A stretch of DNA of 64,000 nt, taken from Fratercula arctica. Lineage: Eukaryota; Chordata; Aves; Charadriiformes; Alcidae. The notes under the pieces are model-generated. The model worked only from the letters and a program-made list of their open reading frames with translations, made no database searches and was not told the origin of the DNA. The DNA lies in contig CANTUZ010000004.1 of the NCBI GenBank assembly GCA_947846985.1, positions 11,274,927-11,338,926 of the forward strand, read 5' to 3'. Each line of letters begins with the position of its first letter. Within the stretch, counting starts at the first letter, position 1. The position numbers and the translations under genes are program-made. Below, piece by piece: positions 48,221-62,130 of this stretch.

Positions 48221-51200
48221 TGAAACTAGACAATCATCAATGGAAAAAAAATTAAAATATTAAGAGAGCTCTTTTGAATATGTGACAATTTCATGCTAGT
48301 ATGCACAAAGGCTATCAAAAGCTATTGACTGGTCAAGCATTACTTACCAACTTTTTTCCCCAACCAAGAGCTGATTAACTGATTTAGCTACATACTTCCT
48401 TTCTGTTCTGTAAATGTAATGGATTCCTTACAGTCTGGAGGATATCACTAGTCCCAACCTAGGTGACCAAGTCTGTTAGTGGAAAGGTGTAGTGCAGTGT
48501 GGATCTGGAGCATGACAGGGATTTCTAGACCTTATTCTGCTGGGAAGAATAGATAATCTTACAAACCGGATTTTATTGCATGCATCTACTCCATAATGAA
48601 GCTTTCTCTCTCCCTAGTTTGCTCACTGCATACACAGATCAGAATAGAAATCCAGGGATGGGTATGGGAGCAGAGCACAGATACGTATCTATGGCGATAC
48701 TACCTCCTCAGTATTACATACAGGTGAGGCCCTGAGCCTTTTGTTATAGGCCTTGTTTTATGATAGGTTTTTCAAAGCATGTAGTAGTTGCTTAATTCGT
48801 ATTTTGATTGGAAGCACCAGCATTTTTATCCTTGTTTTTGAAGTAAGCAGAGCTTGCATAACACAAAGTGCAAGGTAGCATACAAATACAATATTGAAGA
48901 AAGCATACTTTTAAATACAGAAAGCATTTAAAACAGGACATATGTGTGTATATTTCTGATTGCGTTCATTCAAAGAATTATTCTGCTGTGAAGTCTTTGA
49001 TTAAAAGTGATTCAAACCACAAGTAAAACTGCTCAGTAATTACTTCCAGTATCTTCTCACTAGTCTTGTATGTGATCTCAGATAATGCTACATTTCACAA
49101 AGTCTTACTCCAGGAGGTCCCCGCCACCACTCTTTGTGTTGTCAGGAAAAAAGATAAGAATGTATTTAGCAGTAAGACTCAGGATTCTGCCTTCAGACCT
49201 GTCAGATACCTGAGTGGTTTTATGTCTGTTGCTTCTGACACCACCTTTCCCCCTTTTGCTTCAGCTTTGGCACCCAAATGGACTCGTAAGTGCTACCAGC
49301 CTCACGCCGGTCAAAGGATTCTAAGGATTATTTGTATTGCATTTTCTCCCTACTTTTTCTAGAGAAAAAGTGCAGTTTCTAGTTCTTCTCATCAGTCTTT
49401 TAGGAGTTTTGTCTTTTTCCTGCAAAAAGAAAGCACTCTATTTAGAATGCCTTTCATAAACAGATCAATGGCTGGCTTATAAAACAAGTATGTTCAAAAT
49501 GCTGGAACCTCTTGTTAAGTGTATTTTCCTAGCTGACAATTTTGTGGCGTGCAGCTGCACTGTACAAGCTTTTGAAGAATTTTGCCAGGATTCACATATG
49601 TAGTTCTCAATCTTCTCTCCAATAATTACTTTTAAATTACTCTATCACTTTAAATGTCTAGTTTCTTAAGTCTACCTGCTGTAGTTTGCTTTAATGTGCA
49701 GTGTTAGTAGTCACAAATCTGATGCTGCTGAATGAGCATTAATTGTAGTAGATAGCATTCTTTTTTATTAGAGTTTTTAGAAGGCTCTCCAAATTTATGC
49801 TTGACTCTATTTAAACAATATTTACACTAGTTACCATTTATTTGTGTGTATTTTATTCTTTTGAAGGAAAAAAGGTGTTCAGGGAAAAAATGGTAAGCAA
49901 GGAAAGTTTGCTCAAGCAAAAGGTTTTTAAGTATTTGATTTAAATAATAGATACAAGATTCTGTTGCCTATTAATTTGTTTTTTTCTCCTGCAATATTTG
50001 CTCCAATGGCTTCATTAATGTCTTAATGTAAAGATATAATGTATATTGTACCCTCCTCTCATTGTGTACTCATTACCAGCTTGCAGTAAATTTGGCAAGT
50101 TAGTGAGATAAAATCTTCAGCAGTTATTTTGATTTTTGCTGTTGATGCTCTACAGTTTTTGTCAGCTACAGAAATGTTAACATATTCCCCAGGGTTTCCA
50201 GAAAACCATTAGCCCTATATTTCTGTATATGTATTCTAGCAAAGGGTCTCCAACAGTAATTTTGAGTGTTTGCAATTTTCAACCCAGCTGGTTGCAGAGC
50301 ATCCACAGTGAGAGGAATGAAGCCAGTACTACAGTTTACAATAAGAACATTCCAAACTCCTTGAGGATTAAATGTAGTCTTCCTTAATCCCTGGCTTTTC
50401 CTCTGAAGTATGCAATACTGTTTTCATTAGGCAGATGCACTCTAAATTCATCCTAAAAAGTGGTATAATGCAGGTTGGTTTTATTTGGTTGTTTTGGCAG
50501 CTCGATCTTTACATACTGTCTTCATTCTTCAAATGAAAGCATCCTTATGTTTCTTGTATGATTTTGGAAAGTTACTTCCTGGTTTTGGACAGACAGACTA
50601 TAATTGACATTTTACCACTTGTGGTTCTGTGGTTATCTGCAATCGAACTATAGCATCAATTGTGCCCTAGTGATGAAGCAGTAAACTGGCATATTGCTAA
50701 TCCTTTCTTATTTGTACTGCATATTCTCCTACCTCGGTGATTGTGGTTTATTTCCCTGTCTCAGTAGCCATCATTTAAAGAACTAAATTATTTCTCAGTA
50801 TCATAATGCTCGTTGGACTAATTGCATGGGCGTTTCTTCCTCTTTTTACATATGGGAAAATAAATGACAATTAGGTAATTTACTTTAAGACCATAAACTG
50901 CATTTGCTGCTTCTTATTAAATACAATAATGGGAAGTTTCTATTGCATGTATGTGTAAAATTCATTCAGATTCTTACTCCACACATACCTTATAGGCCAG
51001 TCACTATGTGCTCAGAGACATTAGTTTTATCGTAAGTTGCTTGTATGGTCACAGTTAGTCGCTGGAGATCATTCTGTGCTTCTCTGGGGCCGTGGTTGTT
51101 TACAATGAGCAATGGGAAAGCGCTAATCCTCCCTCAGAGCTCTCCATCTGCAGAAGCAGATGACTGTTCATTTCAGAAATTTGTCCTGATACAGGGCAAA

Positions 51201-52511
51201 GAGCACATCTGCTTAATCACCCAAATGGCCCATTTTTATAAATGGATGCTTTCTTTTATAACTATCATGCATGCATACAAATACAGACATAAACTCCACT
51301 GTAGTTTTGGTGATTGATTTCATTATTTTAATGGGTGATAATCCACATTATGGAATAACACGGATCTTTTAGGGTAAAGCTTTTACAAACCACTTTATTA
51401 GAATATGCTACTTAAAATAGTAAGAGAAAACAACAGAACGGTTACTACTTAACATAGATGTGTGTGTTTCTTCTGAATACCTGAACTGACAGACACCTAG
51501 CAGCTTTTTATATGTGAAGGAAGAATTATACATGTAGCAGATATTATTCCTGACCCAAACAAGAGAACACTATAGGTAGAATCCTTTGTTTGAAAGTCTG
51601 CTGCCAGAAGCACTGTCCCAGTACCCTATGAGCTTTCAGTACTTCCTGCTCAAAGGCAACCCTTTTTACCTGCAGGAACAATGCAGCAAATTTATGCATA
51701 TAGAATAAGGCTATGCAGTTTTCTTGTTAAGCCAGTACAGTTTTTAGCAGCGGATAGCCACTGGGAGAACATAGTAAAATTAAGTGGTATGGATTTCTGA
51801 AAGAATTCTGGAAGATTTTCCATATATTGGACAAATCTCACAGTGCTGTGCAGTTTTAGTATTTTAGGAATTACAACATTATTTCTCTATTGACAAGACA
51901 GGCCTCGGCCCTAAGCAATAATAGAGACTCTTAACTATAGCAGTGAGGGAGGCTGCATGGAAAACAATTTTCTATACCGTGAAACTTTTCAACCTCTGAA
52001 GTTCTCCCCCATCTTTCTTAAGGACTGAGAAAAAAGAGAAGGCTTAAGAAGTGTTTGTGAGTGTGCAGAGAAGTTGATTCTCATAGGCTGAGAAGAGGAA
52101 TATAGAAGAGAAATAAGATGAGACAAGTGTTAAAAAAAAACCCCTCAGACACACCAGTGTGTGATAGTCAAGTACCTGTGCTGACATCCCAAGTCAAGCT
52201 CTTAAATTATTAACACGGTTTGCCTTCTTTCCCGGTGGATGTTGTGTCAAAGCTGACTTACTTTGACTGAAATGTTACATTTTTGAAAACCTGGTGTTTT
52301 TCGAACAGCCACAGTTTCATTAAAGCTTTTCCATTAGGAACAGAAATGGTTCAGTGGCGAGCTTTAAGTGTGGACTCCACAGTATCTGTCCTGCAGCACT
52401 GGTGAGGGATGAAGAGCAGCTACATAGGGCTCCTGGAATGTAGCATACCCACCAGTGCTCTGATTGTATTATATGTGGCACACAATAAAGTAGAAATACC
52501 ATAACGTGATG

Positions 52512-52543
52512 AATATTTTATACCTTTCCTGGTATAAAATATT
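52512..52543. repeat. Perfect 13-bp hairpin, AT-rich
   Basis: AATATTTTATACC (52,512-52,524) is perfectly complementary to GGTATAAAATATT (52,531-52,543) around the six-base loop TTTCCT. No U-run follows that would suggest a terminator, and terminators of that kind are not expected in this genome type. Confidence 0.85.
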
Positions 52544-55500
52544 AATTTGGTTATTCATTCACCTTTAATGAGCTAAATTAGAATCACATTTGAAACATTG
52601 TTTAAAACATCCATGTCTCCTTGTCTTATAACATAAACACCCATTAAAGATTCTATATATCAAGTCCCCATCAAGACCATATTTTTTCTTTTTATTCCTC
52701 TCCTCCCTGCAGCCCTTCTGCCAAGTTAGTGGTATTTGTATCTTATATTTTGCTTAGTTATACGAAAAATTGTAAGTAGCAGAAAAAGCTACATAGAAGT
52801 GCAGTTGAGACTGGAAAACATACAAAACCAAGTTGTCATTCCTGTTCCTCCTACTTCAGTATGGAGCAGATGCACAAAACTTCCTCTTTATCTGCTTCTT
52901 GTGGTCACAGCGTGAGACCATCTGACACGGCCACTGCAAATGACAAGGAGGCCTGGCTTCATTCATTAGATGCAACCACAATTTAGACTCAGGTGGTAAT
53001 ACAGAATAAAAGCACGCATTTTCCATCGAGCATACTCAAAGGAATGTGGAAAGTACAGGATGAAATTGTCAGAACAAAATGAAGTAAAGTGAGGAAAAAC
53101 ATAATGGGGAATGGAAGAGTAATCAAAAAGAATGAGGGGATGCTAGGTAATTGGCCAGGTAAATGGCATCAGAATGCAAAAGGGCATGAAAAAGAAACAG
53201 AAAAGAGTAATCAAGAAGATGAAGGAAGCATATGTTAAGACATAAGACATCAAGTACAAGTGTTTAAACATTACCTTTGTGTTCTGTCAGATATATCTGA
53301 AGGAGAATGTTTTATGCAGTCATATTTTCAACTTTATGACTTAGTAATTATATAGCCTGACTGCCTCAGAAAAGTGAATTAAAATACAGTATTTAAACTA
53401 CTATGAGCCGCTATCTCATCTGCCAGGTGTTAGGCATTTCATAGTAGCTTGAGGACTCTATTTATGTGTATTATATGGCTTTAAATATTGTACAGATGTG
53501 AATACAATCACATCATTTTAAATGTGCACATTCAGTGAGGCATCTGCGTTTTTCACAAACATCATAATTGCATAAAAGAGGGAATTGTGAATGAATCCTT
53601 GAATCTGTGATTTTAACATAAATATGTGGTAAATATTGTTAGCTCTCTATTAAAGGGGATACAGGCTAAATACAATGAGTGTTGGGAAGAGGTGCAATTT
53701 CCAAGTGTTTTGTGTTAAATATCTAATCAGCATGGAAGATTCTATTTAATTCTCAGCAATATAAAATGAATGGCTTTTGGTTTATCTTCCTACTATATTT
53801 TTCAAAGAAAAGTGCAATACATTCTACTAAAAAAAAAAAAAAATCACAGCTCGCCCCCAAATTCCTGACCCTTGTTTCCCAAGAAATGCCTTTCAATGTC
53901 ATATTTTTATTAAAAAGATGGAGTTGAACACCGTTCTAGCTTAGATAGTTTTTCAGAGTACAGTTCTACAATGTGATGTGTTTGCTGAAGAGAAATGGAC
54001 ACCTTTATAAACTTTTGAAAATAATTAAAATGCAGATACTTGCATCTTTTGGGAGTGATTCACATTGCATTGCTATCACCTGGCAGCCTCTGGTAGGCAT
54101 GGGTGGGATGAAGTAGCTACTTGCTGCCTCCCACCTGAAAGAGGACCCTGACTACATCTGCACCTCCTTCTCAAATGCTGTTTTATGCTGGTATACAGTA
54201 GAGGCAGTTGATCATGTAGTTGGGCTGTTGTTTCACCTGGAAAGTGTATCTTTCCCGGATGAGAACCATGTATTTCTGTAAATTCCCCTTTTTTTTGGTC
54301 CATTCTGTGTTGCTTGCTTACTCCTGGTTTGTACTGGAACGGGATAGGCAGAAGTACATGGTTAACTGGCGTCAGGTGAGAAATTCCTCTGTGCTATAAC
54401 TTGGCCATGTCAAGGGAAGGTCAACTGTTCATTCAAACTATCTTCAGTGGTTTTAAGCCTAAACCTACAACCCTTTTGTTCTGAAAGGGACTAGATGTGT
54501 GCATATTTTCAGATACAGCAAAGCAGCAGATTGAGGTGGTTTCCCTGCCTTTTTCAGCAGCTAGTTGTGATCCTTCAGGTGAGACTCTATGTCAGTGTAA
54601 CTGCAAGTGTAATTACTGTGTTTATTAAATATTAACACAACATGACTGAGTTTATACTCAAGAGCTTGACTTCACAGTGCCACAGACGTGCCTTGTTGTG
54701 CTGGGTCACGCTGTTCAAACAGAAGATGTTTGCTGCAGAACTGATCTTTGTACAATATACCTGTCTTTGGTCTGGGGAGAGAGGCTTGGACTAAGCTATA
54801 TGGGAAGTGTAGTTTTATTGAGTTTAAAAAATCCCATTGAGTCGGAATGTTTTCCATCTTCATTGACACTGGGCTTTTCAATGTAGTGTAGTTGATGTTA
54901 CAAGCAATGTTTATCAAAATACATAGTTTTAAGAGTTTAAAAACATTAATAAATTATATATCTCAGTCTTTCTGTAGTTTACATTCAGGACTAAATGTCA
55001 TCAAAGTATGTTTTTGAAAACCTGATTTCAAGCTAGAAAAATACTATAATTTGATAGCTAAATAAACACACAGTTTTTCTGAAATGCAAGCAGCACAATG
55101 GGAGACATTTTTTATGACTTAACATCACTGTAGCTCCAAGGATAGAGCTATGGCTCAAGTTCCTGAGGAATTTGTACCTAAAACCTATACCGCTACCAGT
55201 TCACGATTATTATATTCATACATCTATTTGATTATTTTGAGTAGAGAATAAAATTCCAAAACACCTACGTCATTTTTATTGTAAGTTAATTTTTTTTAAC
55301 AAATTCAGCACATCCTTCTGAGAGAGAGTTATTATTACTACTGTAAAATCATTTAGAATGCATTTGCATGGCTTAATTGACCTTGAATAATGCAAACTCT
55401 TCCACTCCGACTGACATGAGAAGGAAGGAAAAGGCAGTGAGACTTGCATAATCTTCCTATTAAATTCAAACTGCCAAAATGAAAGGAAAACTGACTTAGA

Positions 55501-58500
55501 ATTTGTCTCTAAATCACTTTCCTCTTTCCCCAAGAACACGAAGATACAAAAAGAATCTGAAAAGAATTTGGTTTGCCCTCAGGAAGGAACAATCACGCCT
55601 AATTTCAAGACATTTAATAACAGCTGACATTTTCTATGGCTCATGGAGCTCTCCTTATATAAAGATTATGGTTTCAGCAATGGTAGTCAAGTTATTTTAA
55701 GTTAATGGTAAATTTTAAATTATTTTGTTCTGTTAGAGATTGATACTTGCCATGCTATTCTTCAGTGCATCGTACAGCAATGCTGAGTTCTATTGAGATA
55801 CCTAAGCAGCTTTGCTTGTTGATTTGCCCATCCATCCATCCACAATGTGTAAACCAGTCCTTTCCACAACTTTGTATGAGATGCTTGTGTTTCCCTCTAA
55901 CCTGTGATGCCAACTCTGGTCTTCAGCTAAAATTCTTAAATACTTTCTTTGTAACCTTCATTTCTTCATGCTGTTGGTTTTCTCTTGGTGGCTTTACGTA
56001 GTTACCTTGGATATTTTAGAGACATTACAATTATGTCCAGTATTTCCCTTTGGTGCTGGTGGAAAAGAACTTCTGGTTGGTAACTTCTCATATTTTCCTA
56101 TTTAAAGTCTGATAGATGGGGTCTACAACTGTATCTCAGAAAAAAACCCACACTGCTTTACTCTGATTTTATTTTTTTTGTTGGGTTTAGTGAATTCTGT
56201 GGATTGCTTTTCTAATTCTGAAGTTGTGATTGCCTTGGAGCTACATTGCTTATGGTGATTCTAACCACACATAGTATAGTTGTACAACAATAATCCAAAT
56301 ATAAGAGTTATTAGAATGCACATTACTAATCGTTCTCACACAACTACAGTATCTGTGGAGTGAATTGGTCTTCTTTATTACAAGCCTACCTCTTCAGTTC
56401 AGCATGGTGTTTCCTGCTTGACGAAATCTGTGTTTCTAGGCTTGTCATATTAATCATCCCCTGATTACTTCTGGTTTTGTTTCCTCAAGTTAGCAATATT
56501 TTTTTCATTGCTGTCTTCTGTGGTCTTGTAGGTGAATAGTGTAATTTATTGTATTTCCCTTGATACAAAACCAGCTCCATTTTTATAGCGACAAAAGCCA
56601 CTGGAGAGTCTGTGGAAGAAGCATGGCTCCATTGCATGAAAAATGTGGGAAAAGTCCTAAATAGCTGATTGGAGTTGTCTGCAAAATTAGAAAGCTACTT
56701 CAAATACTGGGGTTTCTTTGCAAAGGAGCTTCCTTTTACATTTCTCTAGCCATATTAGAAACTCGGGACTGTATTGGGGTTTCAGAGCGTACTCAGTGGT
56801 TCACTTCACGGTCCTTGTTACACAGTTCTCCATACTGGAGGCTGTTTGGGACTGGGGAACAGCGTAAATCTAGTGGCCTTCCTGTTTCAAGAAGAAAAAC
56901 ACAGAATCCCAGCACAAATATTAACTTTGCTCTAGTACATATATTTTTTTTTCTTTTATTTTATTGTATTTCTAATTATTGTGAGTCTTCTGTCATCCTT
57001 TTGCTGACATTTCAGTAAATGTTAAAGAACAAAGATTAAGGAGCAGCCAATGCAAGTGTGACTTTAATTAAACTATTGAGCCAGGATATTTCATTCTGGA
57101 TATTACTGAACTTGCATTATCTCACATTTCATTGATTAACTGCATTTAAATGTAAATTTTGAATCCACATAGCCTATATTATTTTTAATCAAGATAATCT
57201 TGTCTTAAAATATGGCAATTTATTTCTGAATCAGTGTTAGTGAGAATATAGTATTTACTCTAGAATCTTTTTGCATACTACTTGGACCAAGGAAAAGTGA
57301 ACTATTCACACCTTTTTTTCCTTCCATAGATAATCTAAGGCCTTTTGGCAACGTTTCTAGATTTTTAAGCAAATACCACGAGTCTATGTAAAGTGTATCT
57401 GTGAAGTACAAGTAAGCATTGTACAGGACAGGAGGTTGAAATTATTGCAAATTCAAGTATCTGACAACTTCCTTATCACATAAAAGGAAAGCATTTTTGA
57501 TACATTTAAATAAATGGTTTGTATCAGAAATGGTGATCACTTCAGTTCAATATATGCAAAGCATTATATTTGACTTCTCTTTTTGAAACAGCAGATTTTT
57601 TTTTTGAAAATTGATCTAGCCTAAGAAGTATTTGAACTCCCAAAGAGATAAGTCAACTTCTTTTGAATAGAATGACATTTTTACCATTTATTTAACATTA
57701 TTTTGAATTTTGCTCTATTAAAAAACACAACTCTAAAACATTTAAATTTTAACCAGATTATTTCTTTTGTCTTCTTTACTGTAATACTCAACTGTATATA
57801 TTATGGTATTCTATGCCACAGTATAATTCAATTGCCTAATTTGGTGAGTGAATCAAAAGAGTCCATTCTTGCTATATTTTAATGAAAAAAGAGGTCTACA
57901 AATTTTATATTATGGTTGCCTGCAAAAAGGAATACGGATCAGTAAGGGCAACTACTTGCTTTAGTTCTTTTAAAAACAAGTAGAATGCGGGCATCTCACT
58001 GCCACTTGTGCATTTGAAAATGCCAAAAATACTGAACACGTGAATGGTGAGCAGTGAATGGTAAGACTGGGTCAGTACATTTGCTTTGTGCCTTTGTTTC
58101 CCCCTCTTCAAGTTGAACACAGCTGATATTAAAGCTCCAGCAGCCCTGAAGCATATCACTCCATTTACGGCCAGTCTAGCAAAATGAATCTTTTCAAACA
58201 TGATTTTAAGGTTAATCTATTTCAAGTACACTCACTCATGGGCTAGTGCAGCCTCTGCATCTCCTACAGCTGAGGAAAAAGTAATCTCACTTAGGTTATT
58301 CCTCCTTGGGACTCAACTGGGTGTTCATGCAGTTCAAGCATCTGGTGATGCTTTACACTATGTGGTGTGTACTTGTAAATTATTTGATAAATATTGACAA
58401 GATCTTTGCTACATAGCTTGTCTTTGAAATTTTGGACCAGGAATGCTCATACTACCAGACCAGCTCCGTGAGATCCATGTTATGGGTTGATGGAGACCAT

Positions 58501-58600
58501 TCAGACTAGGCTGGGGGGATGGCTATTGACCACCTTGGTTTCTTTTAAAGTACGTGGTAGAGTGAAAGTTAGCCAGTCAGGAAGTCTGCATACCTTGCAA

Positions 58601-58636
58601 TACACTTTTGTGACACAATACACTTTTGTGACACAA
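58601..58636 (+). repeat. Perfect 18-bp tandem duplication
   Basis: TACACTTTTGTGACACAA occurs twice in a row without a mismatch. Perfect identity suggests recent slippage or selection. Confidence 0.95.
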
Positions 58637-60407
58637 TTAGTGACCTCTTGTTTGGTTGGAGTAAACAGAGTGATCAAAACCAGTGTCCCATAAAACGTAA
58701 ACCAAGTTAATGAAATAATTGTTACATTAACAATTGCTACACATAATATAAACTCAGCTGACAAACCATGTCAGCAATTGATAATGTATAAGAATTGAGT
58801 ATCAATGAACTGCGACAGCGTAGAGATGATTTCAGTTTAAGAAGTAAATAGCCTGTAAAAGTCTCAAACCAAAAGTGACTGTATCTTTTTTAAGCTTCCT
58901 CTGTATATCAAAGTAAACGTGAAAAAAAACATTTACTGAGTGAGAGTCTCTGAGCAGGGTTTAGTAATCCATACATCAAGAACAACTTGGACCTTATGAT
59001 GGACTGGTAGCTCCTTGCCTGATGGTCGAGGTATCATTGGACCCTACCCAACTTTCTGAATGGCAGTGGCATTAGGTTATTAAATATTTTTTTCTAAGAA
59101 CAAGAGCAAACATTTGCTTCTATTATGCTTTCAAGTGTATAGTTTTGTATGCCTAGTCTGCTTCTGTGTCTGAATCCTTAGCCTTGCCCACTAGGCTGTA
59201 GCACCAAGGTCAGATAGATAAGGTAGGACTTCTCTAGTATATTGACAACCTTGCTGGATTTAAGTTGACTCTACGTTTTACAAGTGACTTCCCACCAAAC
59301 TGTACGTAGGCACTGCTTTTCTTTAAACTGGACTTATTATCCTTATCATCATTTTTATAGTAAATGGAGAAAACCAAGCACTTCTAAGACATAGTTCATC
59401 TCATCCTGAGGTAGATGTCTGAAACAGGCCACATACATCACACCCTCAACAATTCTAAAGAGAGCTCAGGGTGATTATCTCAAAAACGAATGTCTCTAGT
59501 GCAACAGTCTAAAACCAGGTGAGATAAATTCTAAAATCCATGGGCAGTTATACTCTCCCTTAATAGCTTTAAATAAACAGACTCTCTTGACAAATGTGTA
59601 ATCACTTGCAAAATGTTTATCACCCTACTAAGAGCTTTGACTAGAGAGGGATATATATTTTCTGCTCTGAATGTTTAGCTTCTAGCTTTACAATACTAAC
59701 TGCACTGGGATGACATCTGTAAGTATCATGTTGTTTTACATAAGATTCAAGTCTTGAGTAAACCAATTTTTAAAATACACTCTATCTGCTTTTAAAGTAA
59801 GTCATCTTTTAATAATAATCTTGTCCCATCAGCAATAGTTCTGTGAAGATATCTAAAAATCATAGGTTTTTTCTTCTGTATGGGAGCTGTTCTTTCATAT
59901 GTATGAAATGATGAATAAAATTCTCCCTTAAATCTAGGGGGTTTGGCAGCTTACTATTAGAAATTCAGGTTCTTGCTAACTCACAATGAAGAGAATAAAA
60001 ATAAGTTAGAGTTTTTCCTGCTGAGAAATACCTCGAGTGTCAGTGATGAAAGGATTGTTCTCAGGGAACTGCAGAATAATTGTCTTGCAGCCTTTGTTTA
60101 AATTAAGCCTATTTTATTGTCCTTTTGCACCTCAGAAGGACCTCTCAGATTACACTGGGTTGAATTCTTGTCATACTGTGATAAATTCATGTGCTCTCAT
60201 TTTCACAGGAATTAAACAGGCACTGCTCACGTTGAAAACCATGAGAGCTGTGTGAAATAGTGCAGGCTAAAAAGTTGTAGCGCAGTCTCATTAGACGAGG
60301 TTGTGGGATTTGAATTTTTCCCTTAAAATTCTGTAGGCTAAACCACCTCCGGTTGATGGGAATGCTTGAGGATGTTTTGACATGCAGAATTTTACACGTG
60401 CTCATGC

Positions 60408-60438
60408 TCACACATGTACACACATGCACACACACACA
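60408..60438 (+). repeat. CA-rich microsatellite, interrupted
   Basis: CACACATGTACACACATGCACACACACACA: an alternating purine-pyrimidine tract with TG interruptions, so it has Z-DNA potential. Confidence 0.85.
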
Positions 60439-60636
60439 AGACACATAGTCTTTGAGCTGCAGAAGCCCATCTGAGCATTCAGAATGATAATATGCGTGTC
60501 AATATTGTGGTGGTAGATACGGCCTCCACATTGCAAGGAACACTTTGTCAGTACATAAATAGCCTTCCTATGGGGTTCACATGGAAAAGCATATCAACAA
60601 TGGGAAGAAGTTATAAATGTTTGTATAATGTACAAA

Positions 60637-60660
60637 TACATTTATATATGTATAAATGTA
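60637..60660. repeat. Perfect 10-bp AT-rich hairpin
   Basis: TACATTTATA and TATAAATGTA flank a four-base loop TATG. A short AT foldback in an AT-rich area. No function is inferred. Confidence 0.75.
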
Positions 60661-61024
60661 CTATAAATATATAGTAAAGATTTGGCAGTCAGTAATTTCA
60701 CGCTGGCTGTGGAGTAGCTGCAGCTGAAATTAGTAGCCAGCAGGGTCACTTCCATTTTTTTATTGTCCTGAAATGTCTTCAAAAAAGATCCAGTGCTCAT
60801 TAGCTTTTGCTTGTAATGTTATTACTATTTTTCAATGACAGTTTACACCAGATGTTTGCTCTTGTATGCATATATGGCTGTGTGATTGCAGCGTTGGACT
60901 GCTGGGAACTATGCAATGTAACACATTTAATTAACACCATTGTAACCATTCAGAATTATATGCGCCCTAGATCCTTCTTCCCCCATCTCTTTCACTGCTT
61001 CTCAGGACTGTATGAGGAATAGAA

Positions 61025-61040
61025 GGGGGGGGGGGGGGGG
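61025..61040 (+). repeat. Poly(G) run, 16 G
   Basis: Sixteen uninterrupted G residues, unusual in this AT-rich context. It can form a G-quadruplex on the plus strand and is prone to sequencing and assembly length error. Confidence 0.9.
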
Positions 61041-62130
61041 AAATGATATCCAATTATCTTGGATATTTGATAGTTTTCCTCTTGTTTAGAAACAGTACTT
61101 ACAAATCATTTCAATTTCTCCATAAATTACAAACTGACATATATTGTCTGATTAAATCTTTGCAAACAATGTGACAGTGATGTATATAGCACTTTATGTG
61201 GTTTGAGAAAAGCAGTACATCTGGGAGGAAAAGTGTTTGTTTCCATTGAGAAAGATATGCTGTGATGTGGTATAAAGATTTTCTAAAAAAATAGACTGTT
61301 GTACTTACAGGAAGAAAAGCGCTATTTTGTTTGTGTTTGCTCTATTAATCTTACATACTGTACTTAGTCTGTCAAAATCTCCTTTTAGAAATATCTCCAT
61401 GACCAGTGAAACATGACGCATGAACCATGAAAATCAGGCTGCTGTGTGCTGAGTTATTTTGCGGTACCGGTGGTTCTTTTGTAAGTTCAGGTAATACAGC
61501 TTCACAGGTCAGCTGTGGGTTATAATTGAGTTAGATCATGTCCTTGTGGCTTTGCAACAGACGATCACCCAGTGAAACGTTAACAGCTTGTAACGCACTA
61601 AAACCACTCATGAATAACCATAGTTTCAACTGTTTTGAGTAGTGTCTTCTCTATGAAGGTGCTACAGGTTGTTAGTTTAAATGTAGGTATGTAAGCGTAT
61701 GTGAATATATGTATTTATAGAAATATTTTTTTACAAGTAAAAAGGTGTCTTTACACACGCAGTTACCTCAGATGGTCTGAGTTTATCAATATACTGCAAA
61801 GCTTTACTTATTTTGAATAAAGACGGAAGAATCTATTGCAGGTTTAGAAAAGAAAAATCATATTTTGGCAAACAAAGGATTATATTTAATTTAGGCCATG
61901 CATGGAAAATATGGCATTTTAATGAATGCAACATGAGATCAGGGAAGGGCTTCCTGCATTCCACAGAAGCATCTCTGTTTCTCATTTCTGATGTTCTTTT
62001 AAGGACCAAACAACACGTTTCTGGCAGAAATAAGCTGTGGGCCTTGTTGAAGTCCTTCCCTCCAGTGAGGTTCAGTTCATTTGACCAGTCTTAGGGATTT
62101 TTAAGGATTAGTTTCGCTAGTCCTCACAAG

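Larger units (their letters stand above)
48221..62130. other. Long AT-rich non-coding stretch
   Basis: Nearly 14 kb in which no frame passes 98 codons and none resembles a known protein. Identified content is limited to hairpins (52,512-52,543 and 60,637-60,660), an 18-base tandem duplication (58,601-58,636), a CA-rich tract (60,408-60,438) and a G16 run (61,025-61,040). No CpG island or clean exon pair is seen. Confidence 0.55.
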
